Positions 1 through 8,314 of a stretch of 64,000 bases of DNA are shown piece after piece (position 1 is the first letter of the stretch; each line of letters opens with the position of its first letter). Made by a program: the position numbers and the translations under genes. Source of the DNA: VYDC01 sp963667515. Its GTDB lineage: Bacteria > Chloroflexota > Dehalococcoidia > UBA2979. The stretch is taken from assembly GCA_963667515.2 (NCBI GenBank), contig CAXXXY010000006.1, positions 124,001-188,000 on the forward strand, in the 5' to 3' direction. Below the pieces are notes generated by a model. It did not search any database. It saw only the letters and a program-made list of their open reading frames with translations, and was not told the origin of the DNA.

Positions 1-1308
1 CAGCAGCCGCGGCCCGAAGGCGCCCGCCTCGGCGTCCCACACGGCCTCGGTGGTCGCGCGGCCGACGCCGAGGATGCCCACCTCGGGCGGGTTGAGGATC
101 GGCGTGAAGAAGCCCGTGCCGAGCCCACCGAGGTTGGAGATCGTGAAGCTGCCGCCGCGCATCTCGTCCAGGCCGAGCTTGCCGTCGCGCGCCTTCGCGG
201 AGAGCTCGCCGAGCTCGGCGGAGAGCTCGGTGACATTCTTCTGATCGGCGTCGCGCACGACCGGGACCAGCAGGCCGCGCTCCGTGTCGACGGCCACGCC
301 GATGTGCACGTACTGCCGGTAGGCGATCTGCTGCGCCGCCACGTCCACGGCGGCGTTGATCCGCGGGTGCTGCTTGAGCGCCGAGGCGCAGACGGAGAGC
401 AGGATGGCGACCATCGTGAGGTTGCCGCCGCCCGCGCGCGTGACGCGCTCCCGGTAGCGGCGTCGCAGCGCCTCCAGCTCCGTCACGTCCGCCTTCTGGA
501 AGAGCGTGACGTGGGGGCTCTGCCAGGAGCGCGCGATGGTGTCCGCCGTGGTGCGGCGCACGCGGCTCATCGGCAGCCGCTCCACCTCGCCCCACCGCGC
601 GAGGTCGGGGAGGGCGGCGGCGCCGGCCGGCGCGGGCGTGGCGGCCGCCCCGCCGCCGCCGGGCTGCGAGCGGGCGTGGCGCTTCACGTCGTCGACGGAG
701 ATGCGGCCGCCGGGGCCGCTCCCCGCCACCTCGCGGATGTCGACGCCGATCTCGCGGGCGAAGGTACGGACGGAGGGCGCGGCGAAGACCGGCGTGCTGT
801 CGCTCGACGCTGCGGCGGGCAAGGCGGGAGCGGGAGCGGCGGCAGGCGGAGCTGACGCAGGCGGGGGCGGCGCGGGAGCGGCCGCTGGCGCTGGCGGGCT
901 TGGTGGTGGGGGAGCAGGCGCCTCTGCCGCCGGGGCGGGCGCGGCCTCGACGGCGAGGGCCGGCGCAGGCTCGGGCGGCGCAGCGGCGGGAGCGGGAGCA
1001 GGCTGCTCCGCGGCGGAGGGCGTCCCCGCGCTGGCGGCGGGCTGCTCCGCGGCGAAGGGCGCCCCCGCGCCGGCGTCCTCGATCGTCACGATCACCTGGC
1101 CGACGCGGATCGTCTCGCCGCTGGCGACGCGCACCTCGCCGATAGTGCCCGCGGCCGGCGCCGGCACCTCCAGCGTCGCCTTCTCCGTCTCCACCTCGAT
1201 CACGCCCTGCTCGACGGCCACGGCGTCGCCGGGCGCCACGAGCACCTTGAGGACGTCCGCCTCCTCGATCCCCTCGCCGAGCTCGGGAAGCGCGAACTCG
1301 ATGGCCAT
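1..1308 (-). CDS. aceF: Pyruvate dehydrogenase E2, dihydrolipoyl acetyltransferase (3' end outside window)
   Basis: E2 core of the pyruvate dehydrogenase complex, which moves the acetyl group from E1 to CoA. The N-terminal lipoyl domain contains ETEKATLEVPAPAAGTI, with Lys43 as the lipoylation site. A long Ala/Pro linker follows, then a peripheral-subunit binding domain (VRTFAREIGVDIREVAGSG) and the start of the catalytic acetyltransferase domain. The 436 visible codons stop at the window edge, before the expected HxxxDG active site. The ATG at 1308 is preceded by GAAGGGGCGAG. It lies 165 bp downstream of the E1 gene on the same strand, so the two are probably co-transcribed. A branched-chain or 2-oxoglutarate E2 is possible from sequence alone, but the AceE neighbour favours pyruvate. 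Confidence 0.9.
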   Translation of the reverse strand, partial: MAIEFALPELGEGIEEADVLKVLVAPGDAVAVEQGVIEVETEKATLEVPAPAAGTIGEVRVASGETIRVGQVIVTIEDAGAGAPFAAEQPAASAGTPSAAEQPAPAPAAAPPEPAPALAVEAAPAPAAEAPAPPPPSPPAPAAAPAPPPPASAPPAAAPAPALPAAASSDSTPVFAAPSVRTFAREIGVDIREVAGSGPGGRISVDDVKRHARSQPGGGGAAATPAPAGAAALPDLARWGEVERLPMSRVRRTTADTIARSWQSPHVTLFQKADVTELEALRRRYRERVTRAGGGNLTMVAILLSVCASALKQHPRINAAVDVAAQQIAYRQYVHIGVAVDTERGLLVPVVRDADQKNVTELSAELGELSAKARDGKLGLDEMRGGSFTISNLGGLGTGFFTPILNPPEVGILGVGRATTEAVWDAEAGAFGPRLL

Positions 1309-1473
1309 CTCGCCCCTTCACACCGAGCTGCCCACCAGTGACGGGCGGCAGCGCCGATTCTCCGCGATCGGGCGCCTCGGGGGCACCCCCCTCGACGTCG
1401 ATGGCCCGCGCCGACGACCGCCGCACGCGCAACCACCCGAGGAGTCGCCGCCCGGTGAGCCGCCACTCCCCGG

Positions 1474-4314
1474 CTAGAGCTGCGCGGGGTCCGGCTTCTC
1501 GGGATCGACGCCGAGCTCGGCGATCGCGCGCTCCACCAGCTCGAGCGGGACGTCGCCGCGGCGCGCCAGCGCCGCGAGCGCCGACACCGTCACCCAGCGG
1601 TGATCGACCTCGAAGTGGTCGCGCAGCGCCTCGCGCGTCTCGCTGCGGCCGAAGCCGTCCGTGCCCAGCGACACCAGCGGCCCCGGCACCCACTTCGCGA
1701 TCGAGTCCGGCAGCTCGCGCACGTAGTCGGAGGCGGCGACCACCACGCCGGGGCCGCTGAGGCAGCCCGTCACGTAGGGCACGCGCGGCTCCTGCGCCGG
1801 GTGCAGCACGTTCCAGCGCTCGGCCTGCGCCGCCTCGCGCCGCAGCTCCGAGTAGCTCGTCACCGACCACACATCGGCGGCGACGCCGTACTGCTCGTGC
1901 AGCAGCTCCTGCGCACGCACCACCTCCTTGTGGATCGCGCCCGAGCCGAGCAGCTGCGCGCGCGGCGCACCCGCCTCCGCCAGCGGCGAGGCGCGGAAGC
2001 GGTACATGCCCCGCACGATGCCCTGCTGCACCTCCTCGCGGGGCTCGGGCATCGCGGGCTGATCGTAGTTCTCGTTGCCGACGGTGAGGTAGTAGAACTC
2101 CTCGGCGCCCTCGCCGTACATGCGGCGGATGCCGTGGCGCACGAGCACGGCGATCTCGTAGGCGTACGCGGGATCGTAGGCGCGCACCGTGGGCACCACG
2201 GAGAACAGCACGTGGCTGTGTCCGTCCTGGTGCTGCAGCCCCTCGCCGTTGAGGGTGGTGCGGCCCGCCGTGCCGCCGACGAGGAAGCCGCGCGAGCGCG
2301 CGTCCGCCGCCGCCCACACCAGATCGCCCACGCGCTGCGGGCCGAACATCGAGTAGTAGATGTAGAACGGCACCATGCTGATGCGGTGCGTGGCGTAGGC
2401 GGTGGCCGCCGCCGTGAACGACGCCATCGCGCCCGCCTCCGTGATCCCCTCCTCGAGGATCTGGCCGTCGTTCGACTCCTTGTAGTAGAGCAGGCTCTCG
2501 CGGTCGACGGGCTCGTAGAGCTGGCCCACGTGCGAGTAGATGCCGAACTGCCGGAAGAACGCCTCCATGCCGAAGGTGCGCGCCTCGTCGGGGACGATGG
2601 GCACCACGCGCCGGCCGATGCCGGGGTCGCGGATCAGCTTCGCGAGGATGCGCACAAACGCCATCGTCGTGGAGGCGGTGCGGTCGCCCGTGCCCTCGAA
2701 GAACTCGTCGAAGAGCTGCTCGTCCTCGATCTGCAGGCGCTCCGCCTCGCCGTGGCGCTGCGGCAGTGATCCGCCCAGCGCGCGCCGGTGCTCCAGCAGG
2801 TAGCGCAGCTCCTCCGAGCCCTCGGGGAAGCGGTAGAGCGGCGCCTTCGCCACCTCCTCGTCGGAGAGCGGCACATCGAAGCGGTCGCGGAAGTTCAGCA
2901 GCTCGTCGTCGTTGAGCTTCTTCTGCTGGTGGGTGACGTTGCGGCCCTCGCCCGCCTCGCCCAGCCCGTAGCCCTTGATCGTGCGCGCGAGGATCACCGT
3001 CGGCGAGCCCGTGTGCTCGGCCGCCGCCTTGTACGCGGCGTAGACCTTCACCGGGTCGTGCCCGCCCAGCGTCATCCGCCACAGCTCGTCGTCGGAGAGG
3101 TGCTCCACCATCGCCAAGAGCCGCGGGTCGATGCCCCAGAAGTGCTCGCGGATGTAGGCGCCACCCGCGACCACGTACTTCTGGTATTCGCCGTCGACCA
3201 CCTCGCCCATGCGGCGCGCCAGCAGGCCCTCGTGGTCGCGCTCCAGCAGCGCGTCCCAGTCGCGGCCCCAGATCACCTTGATCACGTTCCAACCGGCGCC
3301 GCGGAAGATCGCCTCCAGCTCCTGCATGATGCGGCCGTTGCCGCGCACCGGCCCGTCCAGGCGCTGCAGGTTGCAGTTGATGACGAATATCAGGTTGTCG
3401 AGCTTCTCGCGCGCGGGCATGGAGATGGAGGCGAGCGCCTCGGGCTCGTCGAACTCGCCGTCGCCGAGGAACGCCCACACGCGGCGGCCCGTGCGCTCGC
3501 GCAGCCCGCGGTCGCCGAGGTAGCGCAGGAAGCGCGCCTGGTACGCCGCGAGCAGTGGCCCCAGCCCCATCGAGACGGTGGGGAACTGCCAGAACTCGGG
3601 CATGAGCCACGGGTGTGGGTAGGAGGAGAGCCCGCCGCCCTCGGCCATCTCGCGGCGGAAGTTGTGCAGCTGCTGCGCCGAGAACCGCCCCTCCACGTAG
3701 GCGCGCGCGTAGATGCCAGGCGAGGCGTGCCCCTGGAAGTAGACGAGGTCGGCGCCGGCGGGATGGTCCGGCCCGCGGAAGAAGTGCTGGAAGCCCACCT
3801 CGTAGAGCGTCGCGGCCGAGGCGTAGGTGGAGATGTGCCCGCCGATGCCGTCCGAGGCGGCGTTCGCCTCCACCACCATCGCCATCGCGTTCCAGCGCAC
3901 GACGCTCTTGATGCGCCGCTCGATCGCGCCGTCGCCCGGGTAGTCCGGCTGCCGGCTCGCCGGGATGGTGTTCACGTACGGCGTCTGCGAGGTGACGGGG
4001 AGCTGCGCGCCGAGCCGCTGCGCCTCGAGCTGGAGGTCGCTCAGCAGCGCCGGGATGCGGTCGGGGCCGCTGGCCTGGAAGACATCGCGCAGCGACTCCA
4101 GCCAGTCGCGCGTCTCCAGCTCCTCGAGGTCGCGCCGGGGATCGGGCGCCGCCGGCGCGGCCGAGGGCGGCGCCGCGCCGTTCGCCGCGCCCTCGACGGG
4201 CGGGGGCTGCTCCACGGGCGGGGTCAGCTCGACGGGCGGCGCTTGCTCCACGGGCGTGGCTGCCTGCCCCTCCGGGGCACGCGCGTCCGCGGCGCGCTGC
4301 TCGCTGGTCGCCAT
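1474..4314 (-). CDS. aceE: Pyruvate dehydrogenase E1 component, homodimeric type
   Basis: Thiamine-diphosphate enzyme that decarboxylates pyruvate and acetylates the lipoyl group of E2. The 946 residues are slightly longer than the usual 890-930 because of a Pro/Glu-rich N-terminal tail with repeated PPVE units (about residues 15-60). The ThDP-binding segment reads GDGEFDEPEALAS and ends in INCNLQRLDGPVRGN, as in the AceE family. The rest matches single-chain E1 rather than separate alpha and beta subunits. It stands upstream of the E2 gene on the minus strand and is divergent from lipB. No dihydrolipoamide dehydrogenase gene is visible in the window. The stop is TAG. Confidence 0.95.
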   Translation of the reverse strand: MATSEQRAADARAPEGQAATPVEQAPPVELTPPVEQPPPVEGAANGAAPPSAAPAAPDPRRDLEELETRDWLESLRDVFQASGPDRIPALLSDLQLEAQRLGAQLPVTSQTPYVNTIPASRQPDYPGDGAIERRIKSVVRWNAMAMVVEANAASDGIGGHISTYASAATLYEVGFQHFFRGPDHPAGADLVYFQGHASPGIYARAYVEGRFSAQQLHNFRREMAEGGGLSSYPHPWLMPEFWQFPTVSMGLGPLLAAYQARFLRYLGDRGLRERTGRRVWAFLGDGEFDEPEALASISMPAREKLDNLIFVINCNLQRLDGPVRGNGRIMQELEAIFRGAGWNVIKVIWGRDWDALLERDHEGLLARRMGEVVDGEYQKYVVAGGAYIREHFWGIDPRLLAMVEHLSDDELWRMTLGGHDPVKVYAAYKAAAEHTGSPTVILARTIKGYGLGEAGEGRNVTHQQKKLNDDELLNFRDRFDVPLSDEEVAKAPLYRFPEGSEELRYLLEHRRALGGSLPQRHGEAERLQIEDEQLFDEFFEGTGDRTASTTMAFVRILAKLIRDPGIGRRVVPIVPDEARTFGMEAFFRQFGIYSHVGQLYEPVDRESLLYYKESNDGQILEEGITEAGAMASFTAAATAYATHRISMVPFYIYYSMFGPQRVGDLVWAAADARSRGFLVGGTAGRTTLNGEGLQHQDGHSHVLFSVVPTVRAYDPAYAYEIAVLVRHGIRRMYGEGAEEFYYLTVGNENYDQPAMPEPREEVQQGIVRGMYRFRASPLAEAGAPRAQLLGSGAIHKEVVRAQELLHEQYGVAADVWSVTSYSELRREAAQAERWNVLHPAQEPRVPYVTGCLSGPGVVVAASDYVRELPDSIAKWVPGPLVSLGTDGFGRSETREALRDHFEVDHRWVTVSALAALARRGDVPLELVERAIAELGVDPEKPDPAQL

Positions 4315-4371
4315 CGCCGCATCCGTTCCACGTGGCGTCGGGCTTGCCCCATCCGCCGCGTGCCTCGCGAC

Positions 4372-4397
4372 ACGGGCCGCCCTCGCGGGCGGCCCGT
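4372..4397. promoter_or_regulatory. Perfect 11-bp stem-loop between aceE and lipB
   Basis: ACGGGCCGCCC, loop TCGC, GGGCGGCCCGT: an 11-bp perfect stem with a 4-base loop in the 141-bp divergent intergenic region. On the minus strand it would fall in the aceE leader. It has no T-run, so it is not a classical intrinsic terminator. It could be an operator or an mRNA leader structure; the role is unknown. Confidence 0.45.
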
Positions 4398-4443
4398 TCC
4401 ACTGACCCTCGATACTCTACTCCACCCGCCGCACCGCGTGAGG

Positions 4444-4449
4444 TAGGCT
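4444..4449 (+). promoter_or_regulatory. Candidate -10 box of lipB (leaderless type)
   Basis: TAGGCT lies six bases before the GTG start codon of lipB, and no Shine-Dalgarno sequence is present. Transcription would start at or next to the start codon, giving a leaderless mRNA. The -35 region is not recognisable. Confidence 0.4.
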
Positions 4450-4455
4450 AACCAC

Positions 4456-5181
4456 GTGGTCAGCCCCGTGCTCCTGCACCGCCCCGGCACGCTCGCGTAT
4501 GCGAACGCCCTCGCGTGGATGCGCGCGTCCCACGCGGCGCTCGCGGCGGGCGAGGGGGCGGAGCGGCTCGCGCTGCTCCAGCACCTCCCCGTCTACACGG
4601 TGGGGGCGCGCGGAGGCGCGAAGCACCTGCTGGTGCCGATCGCGGAGCTGGCCGCGCGCGGCGCCGAGCTCGCGGAGGTGGATCGCGGCGGTGACATCAC
4701 CTTCCACGGCCCCGGCCAGCTCGTCGCCTACCCGATCCTCGACCTGCGGCGCCGCCAGCTGCGGGCAGCCGACTACGTGCGCGCGCTGGAGCAGACCGTG
4801 ATCGAGGCGCTGGCGAGCTTCGAGGTCCCCGCCCAGCGCATCCCCGGTCGTCCTGGCGTGTGGACGGCGCTCGGCGCTGCGGGCGGCCCCCCCGAGAAGA
4901 TCGCGGCGATCGGCGTGCGCATCCGGCGCGGCGTCTCCACGCACGGGCTCGCGCTCAACGTGAGCACGGAGCTCGACTGGTTCGACGCGATCGTGCCCTG
5001 CGGCATCGCCGACGCGGGCGTCACCTCGCTGGAGCGGGCGCTGGGGCGCGACGTGCCGATGGCCGAGGCGGAGACGGCGCTCGCCGAGGCGTTCGCGCGC
5101 CGCTTCGACGCAGAGCTCGTGGAGCCGGAGGCGCGCGCCCCGCTGGGCGTCGCGTTCGCGGCGGGAGGCGCCCGTGGCTAG
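4456..5181 (+). CDS. lipB: Octanoyltransferase LipB
   Basis: Transfers octanoate from acyl carrier protein to the lipoyl domains of E2 and GcvH, the first step of lipoate synthesis. The 241-residue protein has the family signature RGGDITFHGPGQLVAYPI, the catalytic Lys region PEKIAAIG and the catalytic Cys in VPCGIADAGV. The start is GTG, directly behind a -10-like box and without a ribosome-binding site. The last 8 bases overlap the first GTG of lipA, so translation is coupled. The stop is TAG. It is divergent from the PDH genes, whose E2 it modifies. Confidence 0.95.
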   Translation: MVSPVLLHRPGTLAYANALAWMRASHAALAAGEGAERLALLQHLPVYTVGARGGAKHLLVPIAELAARGAELAEVDRGGDITFHGPGQLVAYPILDLRRRQLRAADYVRALEQTVIEALASFEVPAQRIPGRPGVWTALGAAGGPPEKIAAIGVRIRRGVSTHGLALNVSTELDWFDAIVPCGIADAGVTSLERALGRDVPMAEAETALAEAFARRFDAELVEPEARAPLGVAFAAGGARG

Positions 5182-5220
5182 CGCCCCGCGGCGGGAGCCG
5201 CCTGTGGCCAGCGCCCCGCG
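5161..5220 (+). repeat. 30-bp tandem duplication over the lipA start
   Basis: Bases 5161-5190 and 5191-5220 are two copies of one 30-bp unit differing at three positions. The unit contains a GTG, so lipA has two duplicated candidate starts, at 5174 and 5204. In the second copy the lipB stop TAG has become CAG. Confidence 0.85.
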
Positions 5221-6172
5221 GCGGGAGAGGGCCGCCCGCGAGCGCAAGCCGCCGTGGTTCCGCGCGCGCTTCCCCGCGGGCGAGCGCTTCGAGGAGATCC
5301 GGCTGCTGCTGCGCGACCGCTCGCTGCACACGGTCTGCGAGGAGGCGCGCTGCCCCAATATCGGCGAGTGCTTCAACGCCGGCACCGCGACGTTCATGAT
5401 CCTCGGCGATGTCTGCACGCGCGCCTGCGGCTTCTGCGCTGTCACCTCCGGCAAGCCGGGCGCGATCGACCAGCTGGAGCCGCTGCGCCTCGCGCAGTCG
5501 GTGGAGACGCTGGGTCTCGACTACGCCGTCATCACCGGCGTGAACCGCGACGACGTGCCGGACGGCGGCGCCTCGATCTTCGCGGCGTGCATCCGCGCCA
5601 TCCGCCACCGCCGCCCCGGCTGCGAGGTGGAGGTGCTGATCCCCGACTTCGAGGGGAGCCGCGACGCGCTCGCCACGGTCGTGGAGGCGGGCCCCGCCGT
5701 GCTCAACCACAACACCGAGACCGTGCCCGAGCTCTACGCGCGCGTGCGGCCGAAGGGCCGCTACCCCCGCTCGCTGGAACTGCTGCGGCGCGTCAAGGAA
5801 ATCGACGCGCAGGTGCCGACGAAGTCCGGGCTGATGGTGGGCCTCGGCGAGAGCGTGGAGCAGCTGCACCGCACCTTCGCCGACCTGCGCGAGCAGGGCT
5901 GCGACCTGCTGACCGTCGGCCAGTACCTACGCCCGACGCCCAAGCACCTGCCCGTCGTCCGCTACTGGCACCCCGACGAGTTCGCGGCGCTGCGCGAGCA
6001 CGCGCTCTCGCTCGGCTTCGCGCACGTGGAGGCGGGGCCGCTGGTCCGCAGCTCCTATCACGCAGGCGAGCAGGCGCGCACCGCGCGCGCGGCCGGCGAG
6101 CAGGCGGGGGCCGCGCGCGTCGGCCTCACCAGCGGCGCTCGATCGGCTGCCGGGCCGGGCGAGGCGGGCTAG
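5174..6172 (+). CDS. lipA: Lipoyl synthase LipA
   Basis: Radical SAM enzyme that inserts two sulfurs into octanoyl groups on E2 and GcvH. It has both iron-sulfur motifs: C55-x4-C60-x5-C66 for the auxiliary cluster and C81-x3-C85-x2-C88 for the SAM cluster, plus RSSYHAGEQ near the C terminus with the Ser that ligates the auxiliary cluster. The start is GTG at 5174, overlapping lipB; the GTG at 5204 is an alternative made by a tandem duplication. The C-terminal tail is Ala/Gly-rich and low complexity. Its TAG stop shares the palindrome CTAG with the stop of the convergent next gene. Confidence 0.95.
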   Translation: MASAPRREPPVASAPRRERAARERKPPWFRARFPAGERFEEIRLLLRDRSLHTVCEEARCPNIGECFNAGTATFMILGDVCTRACGFCAVTSGKPGAIDQLEPLRLAQSVETLGLDYAVITGVNRDDVPDGGASIFAACIRAIRHRRPGCEVEVLIPDFEGSRDALATVVEAGPAVLNHNTETVPELYARVRPKGRYPRSLELLRRVKEIDAQVPTKSGLMVGLGESVEQLHRTFADLREQGCDLLTVGQYLRPTPKHLPVVRYWHPDEFAALREHALSLGFAHVEAGPLVRSSYHAGEQARTARAAGEQAGAARVGLTSGARSAAGPGEAG

Positions 6173-6831
6173 CGGCGGGCGTACAGCGCCTCGCAGGCGA
6201 TGCCGTTGCCGTCGCCGTCGATGCGGTTCGGGTCGCCCGGCAGGTTCGCCTCGTAGAGCGCCTGCGCCTGCTCCCAGCTGTCGAAGTGGTGGCAGCTGTA
6301 GAGGTCGCGGCCGCCGGTGACGATCGGCCCATCGAAGCCCTCCAGCACCTCGGGCATGGCGCTCTCCCACCAGCGGAACGGCTCGTCGGGCGCCAGCAGC
6401 TCCTCGAGCGCGGGGTAGCCCGCGAAGAGCGCCGCCTCGCCGGGAGGCGCCTCGACGGGGTCGGCGGCCGCGACGGCCATCGCGGCCTCGGCGTTGGCAT
6501 CGGCGGTCGTGGCGGCGTCGGCGGGCGGGACGGCGGCGGGCGCGGCGAAGACGCCGAAGGCCGGCGCCGGCCCGATCCCACCGCTTGCGGCGAGGGCGTC
6601 GAGCGAGGCGCGCAGCGTGCCCACCTCGGCGCTGAGCGAGGCGATCTCGGCCTCGGCGTCGGGTGTCAGGCCGAAGCCGACGGGCTCGCCGCTCGCGCTC
6701 GCCGAGGCGAACGAGAGGATCAGCCACCATGTCACGGCCGCCCACGCCAGCGCGCCCACGGCGAGCGCCGTGACCAGCCGCGGCGAGAGCAGCACGGCAC
6801 GCGCCATCGCCACCGGCTCACGTGGCCCCAT
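6169..6831 (-). CDS. Membrane-anchored protein with C-terminal Excalibur calcium-binding domain
   Basis: 220 residues. One transmembrane segment at about residues 16-42 is followed by an Ala-rich extracytoplasmic spacer. The C-terminal Excalibur domain runs from CHHFDSWEQAQALYE to DPNRIDGDGNGIACE. The DGDGNG loop is the calcium-binding signature and the two Cys flank it as usual. I chose the ATG at 6831 because AGGAGG lies 8 bases upstream; the longer reading frame lacks this. It converges with lipA, and the two genes overlap by the four bases CTAG, each using it as TAG. Such proteins are usually surface or cell-wall associated; the specific role is unknown. Confidence 0.75.
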   Translation of the reverse strand: MGPREPVAMARAVLLSPRLVTALAVGALAWAAVTWWLILSFASASASGEPVGFGLTPDAEAEIASLSAEVGTLRASLDALAASGGIGPAPAFGVFAAPAAVPPADAATTADANAEAAMAVAAADPVEAPPGEAALFAGYPALEELLAPDEPFRWWESAMPEVLEGFDGPIVTGGRDLYSCHHFDSWEQAQALYEANLPGDPNRIDGDGNGIACEALYARR

Positions 6832-7009
6832 CGAGCACGCCTCCTGCCGCCGGCTGCCGCCCGCGACCCTCGTCGGGGGTTGCGGCACGGCGCGGCACGC
6901 CTTCACCGTAGGAAGCGGGCGCGGGCGCGTCGCTCGGGATTCTCCCGTAGAGGCGACGAGGCTTCGCCGCCGTGTCACGGTCGTCGGGTCGCGGTCGCTG
7001 GGTCGCGGC

Positions 7010-7783
7010 CTAGCGGCCGGTGAAGCGCGGCGGGCGCCGCTCCAGGAAGGCGCGCTTCGCCTCGGCGGCGTCCTCGGTGCGCTGGAGGATCTCCGTGCGC
7101 GTCTGCTCGTAGAGGTAGCCGGGCTTCAGGTCCATCCACTCGATCTGGTTCAGCGTCTCCTTGGCGAGCCGGATGCCCGTCGGCATCTTCGAGGCGATGA
7201 CGCGCGCCTCGGCCAGCGCCGCCTCCACCAGCTCGCCCGGCGGCACGACGCTGTGCACGGCGCCGAGGCGGTGCGCCTCCTCCGCGCCGGCGCGCTCGGC
7301 GGTGTAGTGCATGCGGCGCGTCACGCCCTGTGGGAAGAGCCGCTACAGATGCCGCGCGCCGCCCAGCAGCCCGACGTCGATCTCGGGCAGCCCGAAGCTC
7401 GCGCGCTCCGAGGCGACGAGGTAGTCGCACGACGCAGCGATGGCGAGCCCCGCGCCTAGCGCCGGCCCGTTGATTGCGCCGATCACGGGCACCGCGCTCT
7501 CGTAGATGGCGTTGAAGGTCTCGCGCGCGCGGCGGTAGTGCGCGCCGGGGCTCGCCTGCGTCTCGCCGTCGGGGAGGCGGCTGCGCACGTCGACGCCCGC
7601 GCAGAAGGCGCGCTCGCCCTCGGCGGTGAGCACGCAGGCGCGCACGTCGGGCCGCGCAACGAACGAGTCGAAGACCGCCGTGATGTCGAGGAACGCCTCG
7701 GGCGTGAGCGCGTTCACGGGCGGGAAGTCGAGCGTGACGAGCGCGATCCGCCCGTCGACCAGCTCCTCGCGCACCGGCGACAT
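7010..7783 (-). pseudogene. Enoyl-CoA hydratase/isomerase family gene interrupted by an in-frame TAG
   Basis: A crotonase-fold gene of normal length (257 codons) with a TAG at 7345-7343. Both halves are in one frame: the first ends at LLGGARHL and the second continues RLFPQGVTRRMHYT, just as the family would read across. One C-to-T change (CAG to TAG) would explain it. The oxyanion-hole segment (FCAGVDV) and the catalytic-Glu region (GLPEIDVGLLGG) are intact in the first half. The ATG at 7783 has GGGGAGG upstream. Either it is a pseudogene, or the stop is read through, or it is a sequence error. TAG is the normal stop in this genome, so decoding as sense is unlikely. Confidence 0.8.
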
Positions 7784-7849
7784 CGGCGCCTCCCCTCGCG
7801 CGGTCCTCGCGCGCCCGCGCAGCGCGCCCCGCCTTGGCGAGGCCCGGCG

Positions 7850-8221
7850 CTACAGCGAGATGATGTGGTCCGGCGGGTTGCCGGCGAGCGCCGCGTAGAG
7901 GTCGGGGAAGCAGCCGACGTGCACGCCGTCGACGGTGCCCTCGGCGGTGCTCTTCTCGGGCCAGGTCGCGCCGGTGGCCAGGCCGCGCTCCAGCGCGCAG
8001 CCGTCGCACATCATCAGCAGGATGCCCTTCTCGGCGGCCTGCTTCGCGAGTCGCTCCCCGATCGGGTCGCCCTGCCGCAGCACGTAGGTGTTGTCGTCGA
8101 AGAACATCATCCCCACGACCTCGACGCCGTGCCCGTCCGCCTCGAGCTGCGGCAGGATCATCTGCCCCAGCTTGTAGCTCGCGGTGTGGCCCGAGGTGCT
8201 GAAGACGTAGGCGACCTTCAC
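7850..8221 (-). CDS. DsrE-family protein
   Basis: 123 residues with the DsrE/F alpha-beta fold pattern: MKVAYVFSTSGHTASYKLGQ at the start, FFDDNTYVLRQGDP in the middle and a CDGC pair (MMCDGCALERGL). DsrE-like proteins take part in sulfur transfer or redox relay through cysteine. The CxxC makes a redox or sulfur-relay role plausible, but no partner genes (DsrF/H, TusA) are nearby. It lies upstream of the broken hydratase gene on the same strand. The function is inferred from fold only. Confidence 0.65.
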   Translation of the reverse strand: MKVAYVFSTSGHTASYKLGQMILPQLEADGHGVEVVGMMFFDDNTYVLRQGDPIGERLAKQAAEKGILLMMCDGCALERGLATGATWPEKSTAEGTVDGVHVGCFPDLYAALAGNPPDHIISL

Positions 8222-8314
8222 GAAGCGCTCCCCATCTTGCGCGCCCCGCGACGAGGCGACGCCGTGCTGGTGGCTGCGGCCTGCGTGGATGCGAGCGCTG
8301 CGACTGGCTGCTAA

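Noticed and set aside
7010..7783. In-frame TAG read as pyrrolysine or another amino acid
   Set aside because: TAG is the main stop in this window and no suppressor tRNA or pyl gene is seen here.
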